From Mesobacillus harenae (GTDB lineage Bacteria > Bacillota > Bacilli > Bacillales > Cytobacillaceae), in contig NZ_JABUNR010000013.1 of NCBI RefSeq assembly GCF_013343715.1, positions 1 through 64,000 on the forward strand: DNA of 64,000 nucleotides. Reading direction: 5' to 3'. The position numbers and the translations under genes are program-made. The notes beneath the pieces were generated by a model, which made no database searches, was not told the DNA's origin, and saw only the letters and a program-made list of their open reading frames with translations. Shown one piece after another: positions 33,660 through 41,597 of the stretch; position 1 is the first letter of the stretch; each line of letters begins with the position of its first letter.

Positions 33660-36055
33660 TATTCTTCGGTCTGAAGCCAGTCCGTAAACGATCCTCTAGG
33701 AACCTTAAAGTAATTCATCGTGAATTTTAGAAACTCCTCTGTATTTACCTCTTTATACCTGAACTGATGGTAATAATCAGATAAATATTCCATCACCACA
33801 ATATCGAATTCGTTTTCTCTTTGATAGGAATTCTTTTTTACCATTTCTGTAAGTTTTAGGGCAGGTTGTCCATAGATATACCCAGAATGTTTATTTTCAT
33901 GAAGAGGCAAATTTGAGTGCTGCCGGCCAAGGCCTTTTTCTTCAATACTTTTCATCCGGTTTTCTGATATTCTTTGTGCCAAAGCCAATGGTTGTTTCTC
34001 AGCCAGATAAAAGTACATATTGGTTGCAAACTCCGTAAAACCTTCATCAAGCCATGCTTCGTTATACGGATCATTGGAAACTACCCCATAGAAATATTGA
34101 TGAGCGATTTCATGAACAATGGAGATCTCATAAAACTTATCATCCTCAATATAAGGATTGATTGTCACAATGCCTGGATATTCCATAAACTGGCCTTTGT
34201 CAAACATGATATCAAGTTGCTTATGCGGGTACTTCCCTATATTATCCTGATAAAACCCAAGTGCTTTTTTTGCGAGCTGCAGTGCTTTCTCAGGGTCTTT
34301 GTCATGATTATTTCTGGTGAACAGCCTAATGTTCACTCCCTGTGATTCTGTTTCATATATATCCATGTCTTTAACGACAGCAATGAAGAAATCCCTAACG
34401 TATTCCATTTCTACTTTCCCCGACTTGCCTTCCAGCTTGCCGTCTTTATCTGCAGTAGATACGAAGGAATAACCAGAAGGGATACTATATTCTACATTAA
34501 AATCAGAGAAGCCAGTGTGAAAGGTTTCTAGTCCATCTGAATAGTCTTCTTTATTCCATGCTCTGTTCTGATAGGTTGCAAGCATTGGATACCACTGGGC
34601 GAGATAGTAATTTCCTCTCACAGTTGAGAAACGAACACCTTCTTCAGGAACGGTAAATTCATATGACACTGTTACAGTACGTTTTTCGCGATTTTTCATT
34701 GGACTATCAAGAGCTATTTTTAAAGTGTCTTCAGCTAAACTAAACTCAGTTTGTTCTCCGTCAATTTTAACAGTACGAATGTCAACTGCAGAAAACCCTT
34801 TAACATTTTTGAAAGGATGTCCTTCTGTAAAGCTATTTGGAATAAAATAGAACACTAACTCATCCCATTTTTCTCCTGATTGATTTTTTACATTTATTTC
34901 AGCCTCGGTTGAAAACTCCCCGTCTTTATTCATTTCCAGGCTTAGATTATAAGCCGCCTGGCTCCCATTTCTCACCCCTATATCACTGTCTTTAGTTGCA
35001 TATACATACGTTCCTGCAGATATGAACAAGAGTATAAGTGCAAGAAAGGCAAATTGAGGAGGTGTAAGCTTCCACCACTTTTTAGTTGAGCTATAAGACT
35101 TACGTTTTGGCATTAGCCGCGGTTCGATCCCTGTCTTTATCCATGGGGATCGCTGGTAATTTGATTGAAAGCGATTTTTCAGCCCATTAGCGAGCAGGCT
35201 AAACGAAGCCGTTGTAATTAATAAAGCTGCTAATGGAACCAGCAGGATAAAATGGGAGCCATATATATTCCCTCTCGCCTGTCCCACCAGTCCTGCAAGC
35301 TCCTTTGTTTTAGAAAAATACATTAAAGGATCGTATGTTACAAAAGTTCCGCCTACAAAAATATTCATTAATGCGAGTTGACCCATGATTGCTATTACAT
35401 AAACGATTTCTAGAATAAACATAACAAGAAGAGATTCTTTCATTTGCGGAAAAATATGCCCCCATACAATTCTACTTCTTCTAGCCCCGAGGGCGCGGGC
35501 TGCTTCAACATAAACTGATTTATAAAACTCAGCAGACTTTTGTCTAACAGACGAAATAATGCTTGGAATACTAATGATTGATGCAATAATAATAAAATAA
35601 AACACCAAGAAAACAGGATCTATCTGGCTATTAAAAGGAATAGGAATTAATAGAAAGTACAGAATTAAAAATAAAGGTACATAACTCCAGGCGTTTTCAA
35701 AGGCGACCATCCATCCAGGAGTTTTTTTCCAGGTGCCTATGTATAGCCCAGCAATCGTACCGAAAAGCATCTTAATAACCGTAACAGCAACGGCTATAAA
35801 AACAGTATATCGGATACCATGTAAAACCATTGATAATAAGTCATAGCCCCACTTATCTGTTCCAAGTGGCCACTCTTTTGAGGTATACGGATCAAGCGGC
35901 GGGGAGATTATTGTCCCATTTGTATATTTTGTTTCAAGTGCCTCTGTTAATGTATGGGGCGCCAGTATTGGGCCAAATAATGTCAAAAATAAAAGAACCG
36001 TAACAAAGAAGATTCCTGCGTATAATTGATAATTAACCCTTAACAGTCTATTCAT
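33659..36055 (-). CDS. DppC-like ABC permease fused to M1 metallopeptidase
   Basis: 798 residues in one frame. Residues 1-300 are a peptide-ABC permease of the OppC/DppC type: N-terminal helix, GTDKWGYDLLSMVLHG at 65-80, and the EAA loop EAARALGARRSRIVWGHIFP at 184-203. A basic linker and an extra membrane helix (about 333-353) lead to an extracellular M1 domain (about 370-798). This has HEIAH at 648-652, exactly 18 residues, then E671 in WLDEGFTEF, a MEYPG segment (M624-E625) at the GAMEN position, and tyrosines at 726/728. All zinc and catalytic positions are present. It overlaps the partner permease by 8 bp. No ATPase or binding protein is adjacent. Confidence 0.88.
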   Translation of the reverse strand: MNRLLRVNYQLYAGIFFVTVLLFLTLFGPILAPHTLTEALETKYTNGTIISPPLDPYTSKEWPLGTDKWGYDLLSMVLHGIRYTVFIAVAVTVIKMLFGTIAGLYIGTWKKTPGWMVAFENAWSYVPLFLILYFLLIPIPFNSQIDPVFLVFYFIIIASIISIPSIISSVRQKSAEFYKSVYVEAARALGARRSRIVWGHIFPQMKESLLVMFILEIVYVIAIMGQLALMNIFVGGTFVTYDPLMYFSKTKELAGLVGQARGNIYGSHFILLVPLAALLITTASFSLLANGLKNRFQSNYQRSPWIKTGIEPRLMPKRKSYSSTKKWWKLTPPQFAFLALILLFISAGTYVYATKDSDIGVRNGSQAAYNLSLEMNKDGEFSTEAEINVKNQSGEKWDELVFYFIPNSFTEGHPFKNVKGFSAVDIRTVKIDGEQTEFSLAEDTLKIALDSPMKNREKRTVTVSYEFTVPEEGVRFSTVRGNYYLAQWYPMLATYQNRAWNKEDYSDGLETFHTGFSDFNVEYSIPSGYSFVSTADKDGKLEGKSGKVEMEYVRDFFIAVVKDMDIYETESQGVNIRLFTRNNHDKDPEKALQLAKKALGFYQDNIGKYPHKQLDIMFDKGQFMEYPGIVTINPYIEDDKFYEISIVHEIAHQYFYGVVSNDPYNEAWLDEGFTEFATNMYFYLAEKQPLALAQRISENRMKSIEEKGLGRQHSNLPLHENKHSGYIYGQPALKLTEMVKKNSYQRENEFDIVVMEYLSDYYHQFRYKEVNTEEFLKFTMNYFKVPRGSFTDWLQTEE

Positions 36056-36959
36056 GGATAAAACCCCATTTAAAGAGATAAAGTAGCAGTCTTACAGACA
36101 GATAGACTGTAAAAGATATAGCCAACATTGCGAGCAATCCAATTGCCACTGGCTGGAAACTGTAGGCCGCTGCCCCCGAGGTTGAACTTTGAAAAATAAA
36201 CTTAGTAATTCCTGAAACGTTCAGCAGGTACTCGATAATAAATAAATTTCCAATTGCAATGGAAATAATTTTTGTCAGTTCCGCTACGATAAACGGTTCA
36301 ACATTTTTAAAAACATGCTGAAAATTTATGTAATTTAATTTCATGCCTTTTGCAACCGCTGTTCTGATAAAATCTTCTCCACTTGTCTGATAGTACTTAA
36401 CTGAAATTAACTTAAACATATACAGAGTGGGAGCCAAACCAACCAGGATCATTGGAAACCATATATTCATTGCCCCTGCATCAGGTCTAAGTGAAATGAT
36501 TCTAACTCCTGTAGCTTGATAGAAATTCACCGCTAATATCATCGAAACGATGATTAAAATAAAATCCGGTACAGCTGCAAGAGCATTCATAAAGCTGTTA
36601 AAAACTTTCGTCGGCCTAAACCTGCTTACGAAAATTCCGAAGAAGAGGCTAATCACAAGGGCCACGTTGACTCCTACCACCATTATTTTCATACTGGTAA
36701 AAAAGTTATCCGCTATGTCGTCTTCTATATTTCTTACCTGGGCCCCTGCAGAATATGTTCCCAGAGACCCGCTGCTAATAGTGTTTATAAATTCGCCAGC
36801 CAATGAAATCACGATTTCAGGATGCCACTCCAGCCCCATTGAAATCGAACTATCAGGCCCTCCATCCCCTAAAACTGGTTTAACGACTATTGTAGCTGGC
36901 AGCGCAGCCAGCAAAAGGACAAAGATAAATATAATGCTTATCTGTTGTAAAGTCCTCAT
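36048..36959 (-). CDS. DppB-like ABC permease, partner of the fusion
   Basis: 303 residues. One N-terminal helix, a large external loop (about 30-85), then five helices. The EAA-type loop is EDFIRTAVAKGMKLNYINFQ, followed by HVFKNVEPF. This is the layout of DppB/OppB inner-membrane subunits of peptide importers. It is first in a two-gene operon; the fusion gene begins inside its last codons. The missing ATPase and binding protein must act in trans if it transports anything. Confidence 0.85.
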   Translation of the reverse strand: MRTLQQISIIFIFVLLLAALPATIVVKPVLGDGGPDSSISMGLEWHPEIVISLAGEFINTISSGSLGTYSAGAQVRNIEDDIADNFFTSMKIMVVGVNVALVISLFFGIFVSRFRPTKVFNSFMNALAAVPDFILIIVSMILAVNFYQATGVRIISLRPDAGAMNIWFPMILVGLAPTLYMFKLISVKYYQTSGEDFIRTAVAKGMKLNYINFQHVFKNVEPFIVAELTKIISIAIGNLFIIEYLLNVSGITKFIFQSSTSGAAAYSFQPVAIGLLAMLAISFTVYLSVRLLLYLFKWGFIHE

Positions 36960-37210
36960 ATATACAACCCACCATCCCTATAACAGCTCTCTATTTTAAT
37001 TTCAACATTATGTAAATATCTGCATAAAAAAATTAACATATAAATCACAAAATTAAAAGAATAAACCTAGGTACCTTGAAGAAGCCGGAAAAATATTCTT
37101 CCTTTTACTTTTATTAGACCTATTATTAATGAGTGGGCCAAAGGGCTCGCTTTTCCTAAGGGAGAGAGCCTGCCTGCGATTTATAATGTATAGAGCTCTT
37201 TAAAAGAAAA

Positions 37211-37230
37211 ACGGCCCGATATTGGACCGT
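37211..37230 (-). terminator. yppG terminator
   Basis: An imperfect stem ACGGCCC / GGACCGT (G-U tolerant) with a 6-nt loop; on the minus strand it is followed by TTTTTCTTTT. Confidence 0.65.
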
Positions 37231-37244
37231 CGGAACAAAATTGT

Positions 37245-37811
37245 TTAAATTTTCAGGACGCCTCCTAGTCCCTTAAACATGGAAGAAACTTGGGTAAGTG
37301 CATTCACCATTTGGCCTGCCGTATTTGCCATTTTATTTATATCCAGAGTCCCATCCTGACCTTTAAATGAATTTAATACACTTTGAAACCCAGATGGAGG
37401 CCTTGGCATGAAAGACTGTGCTGGATAGGGATGCATATTGGAATATTGACCAAACTGCTGGCCCTGAATTCCGTAACCGGTTCCTTCAGGCTGCTGAAGG
37501 GGATTTTGAAAAAGCATTTTTGACATTTGATTTTGCTGATACTGGGGAACAAATCCTCCCCCCATCATTGGCGGCTGTAAACCGCCGGATGGCATGGAAG
37601 AAAACTGCGGAAAACCAGTAAAGGCCTGCGATGGCGTTGACCCGTAATTCCAGTTACCCGATCCCCCCCATTGCGAATTAAATAACGGTGGTATCTCGTG
37701 TTGCTGACCTTGGGGATAATACATATTCCGGTTAAAGCTTCCGGCCTCTATATACCCATAATTTTTCCATTCTGCCGGATGATGTCTTCGATAAGTGTGT
37801 CGGCCGAACAT
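37245..37811 (-). CDS. yppG: YppG-like proline/glutamine-rich protein
   Basis: 188 residues from ATG at 37811 (GAGGAGG upstream). It is low complexity, rich in Pro, Gln, Gly, Met and Phe (PQGQQHEIPPLFNSQ, MGGGFVPQYQQNQM), with a conserved tail INKMANTAGQMVNALTQVSSM. It matches YppG by composition and by position next to yppF and yppE. Role unknown, possibly spore-coat related. Confidence 0.8.
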   Translation of the reverse strand: MFGRHTYRRHHPAEWKNYGYIEAGSFNRNMYYPQGQQHEIPPLFNSQWGGSGNWNYGSTPSQAFTGFPQFSSMPSGGLQPPMMGGGFVPQYQQNQMSKMLFQNPLQQPEGTGYGIQGQQFGQYSNMHPYPAQSFMPRPPSGFQSVLNSFKGQDGTLDINKMANTAGQMVNALTQVSSMFKGLGGVLKI

Positions 37812-38095
37812 GATAGGATCCTCCTCAAATTTCACTACTAATCACTTTATGAAGCACGTGCCTACTTTGTGCCTCCTTGGGCGTCATTTTACATTCATGT
37901 CTAAAAACAAAGGAATTTGTCGGAAGTTTAAATATTTTAAAAACGGTGGATATGTATATTTTCATGCTACCATATAAGAAAGCGTTTACTTTATTCGCGG
38001 CAGCCAGGTTCAATCCACCTACAAAAACGCTAAAGTTACATTAAACATTTGTAGGTTTAAGACTTATTCTTTTAAAAAGATGGAGGGGGAAAACC

Positions 38096-38308
38096 ATGAA
38101 CGTCAACGAACTTAAATTACTATTTGCCCAGATGAGGGATTATACACCAGAAAGCGTAAATGAATTATTAGATTTTGCTAAAAAATCATATATTCATAAT
38201 GAGATCTCTATAAATGATTACCGTATCCTTGTTCGTGACCTTGAATCACAGGGCGCTGTTGTTCCTGAGATCTTAAAAGAAAACTCACTGGTTGAAACCT
38301 CTAATTAA
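38096..38308 (+). CDS. yppF: YppF-like protein
   Basis: 70 residues, helical. ATG preceded by GGAGGGGG. The pattern LKLLFAQMRDYTPESVNELLDFAKKSYIH... and IND-YRILVRDLESQGA is that of YppF. Function unknown; widely kept in the recU-ypp cluster of Bacillaceae. Confidence 0.8.
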   Translation: MNVNELKLLFAQMRDYTPESVNELLDFAKKSYIHNEISINDYRILVRDLESQGAVVPEILKENSLVETSN

Positions 38309-38541
38309 AAGCTAACTAAAACGGCGAGAGAAGGATCACAGTAAACTTGCAACTCTAGAGTTGGTGACCAGCAAATTGCTGGCTTCGCGAGGCAGTAGAG
38401 ATTAACGAAGCAGATTGTCCAGGGGGTTTGCCTTTTACCATGCTCAGAAGACTTAAAGGTGGACAAGTGTTAGCCGACTATAGCTTCGACAAGAGCTGGA
38501 GGGCTTGAAGGGTTCTTTGACTCCTGCCCCTATCTAGTATA
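38309..38541. other. Structured non-coding stretch downstream of yppF
   Basis: No ORF. Inverted repeats: AACTCTAGAGTT (38351-38362), CCAGCAA / TTGCTGG (38368-38382), TTGTCCA / TGGACAA (38415-38421 with 38460-38466). It ends at a very strong terminator. It could be a small RNA or a structured 3'UTR. Confidence 0.45.
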
Positions 38542-38583
38542 AAAAGCACCTTTTGAACGAGGTACAGTTCAAAAGGTGCTTTT
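38542..38583. terminator. Very strong bidirectional terminator
   Basis: A perfect 17-bp stem AAAAGCACCTTTTGAAC / GTTCAAAAGGTGCTTTT with an 8-nt loop, between yppF (plus) and yppE (minus). Confidence 0.92.
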
Positions 38584-38953
38584 ATTTATTAAATGAATTT
38601 AAAATCCCAATCAGAACATAATTAATAGCTTGAATATGGTCAATAAATCGTTTACGGCTTGTTTCAGGAAAAAATGCCTGTATTGATACCATTTCAATGT
38701 TATCTGCTGTCGTGCTAATTTGCATGCTATGCAGGTTTTTGGGTCTAACCTCAGTTACCCAGACTAGCGCCTCCTCCTTCCAAACCTCTACCTTTCCTTT
38801 GACTTCATCTGCGAATGGCTTTACCTCCGTATAAAAGTCACTTTTACTTCCAGTTTGTTTTACCAGTTCAAAACGATCTGCTGACTTTTTTATATACTGT
38901 GCCATTTCCTCTGTTAAAGTTTGTAGTCTATCGAACTGTGCAATACTAATCAC
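38582..38953 (-). CDS. yppE: YppE-like protein (DUF1798)
   Basis: 123 residues, mostly helical, soluble. The central FADEVKGKVEVWKEEALVWV and the tail IDHIQAINYVLIGIL fit YppE, a four-helix-bundle protein of unknown role. Start preceded by AAGGAGTGATTAG. Conserved position in the ypp cluster. Confidence 0.8.
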   Translation of the reverse strand: MISIAQFDRLQTLTEEMAQYIKKSADRFELVKQTGSKSDFYTEVKPFADEVKGKVEVWKEEALVWVTEVRPKNLHSMQISTTADNIEMVSIQAFFPETSRKRFIDHIQAINYVLIGILNSFNK

Positions 38954-39007
38954 TCCTTAAAAAATAAGAGCAGCTTTGAATATTTTCAGAGCTACTAAAG
39001 GTTACTA

Positions 39008-39286
39008 TTATTTTACGGGATAAGAAAAACCTAATTCAAGCTTTAGTCCCTGACTTTTCTCTTTTTTTTGATAATCCTGCTTTTGCTCCTTAAAATTGGA
39101 GTATTGGGTTTCTAGTGCTTCTAGCCGGTCACTGCATAAACTAAGCCGCTCCTCTTGATCGGCAAACCAAACAGTCCTCATTTCAGCAAGGCTCACATTC
39201 AGTTCGTTCTCAAATAATTCCAGCTGTGAGTTCACTTCCGAGAGCATCATAAGAATTTCTTCTTTTCCCTGTCCTTTTCGTATCAT
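39008..39286 (-). CDS. yppD: YppD-like coiled-coil protein
   Basis: 92 residues, ATG preceded by AGGCAGGA. Helical and coiled-coil-like, rich in Glu, Gln and Leu (SEVNSQLELFENELNVSL, RLEALETQYSNFKEQK). I call it YppD by position between yppE and yppC; sequence support is weak. Confidence 0.6.
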   Translation of the reverse strand: MIRKGQGKEEILMMLSEVNSQLELFENELNVSLAEMRTVWFADQEERLSLCSDRLEALETQYSNFKEQKQDYQKKEKSQGLKLELGFSYPVK

Positions 39287-39495
39287 CAGTTCCTGCCTCC
39301 TCTTTCTGTGCGCTTTGATTCCCTTACCTTATAAAGTCAAAATAACAAGCAGCAGACAAGTTAACTAAAAATATTATTAATGAGTTAATTCTTGATCTGT
39401 TTAAGACTTCCTTCCTTGGTGACAAAACTAGAAGTTTTTCGGCAAAGAAAGAACCTATTCCCTAGGTCTTTTTCAAGATTCGACACACAGTGTCC

Positions 39496-39524
39496 GCATG
39501 AAAAATCAGCCTTTGAACAAAATA
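39496..39524 (+). promoter_or_regulatory. Probable SigG promoter of sspM
   Basis: GCATG (39496-39500) and CAAAATA (39518-39524), 17 bp apart, fit the forespore SigG pattern GNATR ... CATNNTA closely. It lies 19 bp before the sspM start. Confidence 0.45.
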
Positions 39525-39542
39525 AAAACGGAGGTGTTAAAA

Positions 39543-39647
39543 ATGACTAAGAAGAAATCAAATAAACAAAATCAACAGCAGGTTAAAGAAAATAAGCCTG
39601 GATACGGTGACAAAAAACTTGAAGGACCCGATCGTCCATCCACTTAA
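39543..39647 (+). CDS. sspM: Small acid-soluble spore protein M
   Basis: 34 residues, Lys/Gln/Asn-rich, ending DKKLEGPDRPST, which matches the SspM tail (KLGGPNRPST in B. subtilis). ATG preceded by CGGAGGTG. A minor SASP made in the forespore. It lies between yppD and yppC on the opposite strand. Confidence 0.88.
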   Translation: MTKKKSNKQNQQQVKENKPGYGDKKLEGPDRPST

Positions 39648-39690
39648 TTTTACTGCATCCTAAATGCTTAATTCTATGGGCTCTTACATT

Positions 39691-39724
39691 AATGCAGACA
39701 AGCTGTAAAAGCGCTGTCTGCATT
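39691..39724 (+). terminator. sspM terminator
   Basis: A perfect 10-bp stem AATGCAGACA / TGTCTGCATT with a 14-nt loop, followed by ATTTTCTTTTT. Confidence 0.85.
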
Positions 39725-39836
39725 ATTTTCTTTTTAACAATTATTTTCGGAAAGTCAGCCAAAAAACGTTTCCGGATTTTTGAATGCTCTCAACTCCAGA
39801 TTCTCCGTTTTTGCTTCGTCCAAGGTTACTCATGAG

Positions 39837-40832
39837 CTAGCTTCTCGAGGTCTTTGTTAAGTCAGTAATGGAACTAAGCGTATAGAGCTGCTTCCGCTTA
39901 TGAAGGTACCAGGATGTAAGATTTGTTGTATGTTGATGGACCACCTTGTTAGAGAACCATTTGTTGTTAAACTTACTTATTGTAAACCAATCTTTCTGCT
40001 TATGATAATCATGTGCGATGACAGGGTAAACCATTCTTAGGAAAGGGGTATCCCGTTGCTTTGGGGAATGAAAATATTGCTCATAATCATATCTTGACCC
40101 AGTATGCTCCGTTTTTAAGGCGAATTCGAAAATCTGTTTATAATATTCTTCGCTAAATAATATATCAGCCAGACGCTTTCCCAGGTCAATTCTTTTATTC
40201 AGGGTTTTAAAACCATTTACACTTGCCCCATACAATTCACCATGACAGGTTGGAAATAGAACAGAGTTAAAGTGAAATAAGTCTTGAAAGTTAAACATCA
40301 TTGTATTAAAAATTTTTCTTTTATAGAATGGATGCTCGATAACTGGCCGCTGGATAACATTTTGTTCATTAATAATTAATGCGATCATCAATCTTTTCTT
40401 ATTTTTAAAGTTCCAAAATTCAGTCCATTCATTTTGCATGAAGACAGAAATATCAAAATACGGAAGCAAGTGAAACATTGGGCGCTTCATTTTCGTCGAA
40501 TAGTAATAGAGCAATAATTGAGGGTAAGCATCCCTAAAAATTGTCCAATTGGCACGCTCATAAGTTAAATATAGACGGTGCCGTTTTTTCTCTGTCAGCA
40601 TCTTTTGGAAATAGCTGCTTTCAAGATCGCACATATTCCAGCCCGCATTTCTAGACACCATACTTGCAAGCAAGGACCAAATCATATCTTGCTGTTTTAA
40701 ATACAACTCAAAATAAGCCTTAGTACGAGAAATATTATCCAAATTTTTTTTCTCGGTCTCATTTTGGATCTTCTTTAAAATTTTTTGTTCCTCAGAGGTT
40801 GGCTCGCAGAGACTCGGAGTATTTTTTATCAT
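39837..40832 (-). CDS. yppC: YppC, DUF2515 protein
   Basis: 331 residues, rich in aromatic and basic residues; no signal or membrane segment. N-terminal region SRTKAYFELYLKQQDMIWSLLASMVSRNAGWNMCDL fits DUF2515. Function unknown. Divergent from recU, as in B. subtilis. Confidence 0.82.
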   Translation of the reverse strand: MIKNTPSLCEPTSEEQKILKKIQNETEKKNLDNISRTKAYFELYLKQQDMIWSLLASMVSRNAGWNMCDLESSYFQKMLTEKKRHRLYLTYERANWTIFRDAYPQLLLYYYSTKMKRPMFHLLPYFDISVFMQNEWTEFWNFKNKKRLMIALIINEQNVIQRPVIEHPFYKRKIFNTMMFNFQDLFHFNSVLFPTCHGELYGASVNGFKTLNKRIDLGKRLADILFSEEYYKQIFEFALKTEHTGSRYDYEQYFHSPKQRDTPFLRMVYPVIAHDYHKQKDWFTISKFNNKWFSNKVVHQHTTNLTSWYLHKRKQLYTLSSITDLTKTSRS

Positions 40833-40950
40833 GAAGCATCTTCCTTCGCGTTTAGCATATCTTTAGGGTGAATGTAAATAGGACAATTTATTCACCAAAA
40901 CCGAACGGATATTTGGTATGATAGAAAGTAGTTTTGCGAGGTGGCTTAAA

Positions 40951-41562
40951 ATGGACTTTCATTATCCGAATGGCAAACGGTATAAACCTGCCCACAGTCC
41001 CGCGGCTAAACCCAAAGCCGATAAGAAGTGGACGTATAGTAACAGGGGGATGACTCTTGAGGAAGATCTAAATGAAACAAACGAATTTTATTTAAGCAGG
41101 GGCTTGGCGGTTATCCATAAAAAACCTACACCTGTACAAATTGTGAATGTCGACTATCCGAGAAGAAGTGCGGCCGTTATCAAAGAAGCTTATTTCAAAA
41201 CAGCATCCACGACGGATTATAATGGAGTATATAAAGGGAAATATATAGACTTCGAAGCGAAGGAAACTAAGTTTTCCACCTCCTTTCCTTTGAAAAATTT
41301 TCACAAGCATCAGATTGTTCATATGACGTCTGTTTTAAAACATAAAGGAATCTGTTTTGTTATCCTTCGATTTTCTTCTGAAGGGGAAGTCTATCTGCTT
41401 GAGGCTGAACACCTATTGTACTTTTGGGAGCGTATGGAAACAGGAGGCAGAAAATCGATCACCAAAGAAGAAATTGTGCAATATGGCCACCCAATTACGC
41501 TTGGTTATCAGCCAAGGATTGATTATATTAAAGTGATAGACAGTCTTTATACTCTTCATTAA
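40951..41562 (+). CDS. recU: Holliday junction resolvase RecU
   Basis: 203 residues from ATG at 40951 (GAGGTGG upstream). Nuclease core: [18 protein letters not shown] near 30, and [20 protein letters not shown] near 88-108 with the catalytic Asp/Glu-x-Lys set. It cleaves Holliday junctions and modulates RecA. It forms the conserved recU-ponA operon (35-bp gap). Confidence 0.95.
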   Translation: MDFHYPNGKRYKPAHSPAAKPKADKKWTYSNRGMTLEEDLNETNEFYLSRGLAVIHKKPTPVQIVNVDYPRRSAAVIKEAYFKTASTTDYNGVYKGKYIDFEAKETKFSTSFPLKNFHKHQIVHMTSVLKHKGICFVILRFSSEGEVYLLEAEHLLYFWERMETGGRKSITKEEIVQYGHPITLGYQPRIDYIKVIDSLYTLH

Positions 41563-41597
41563 TTTATAATTGCGTATTCGGAAAGGAAGGAATTAAT

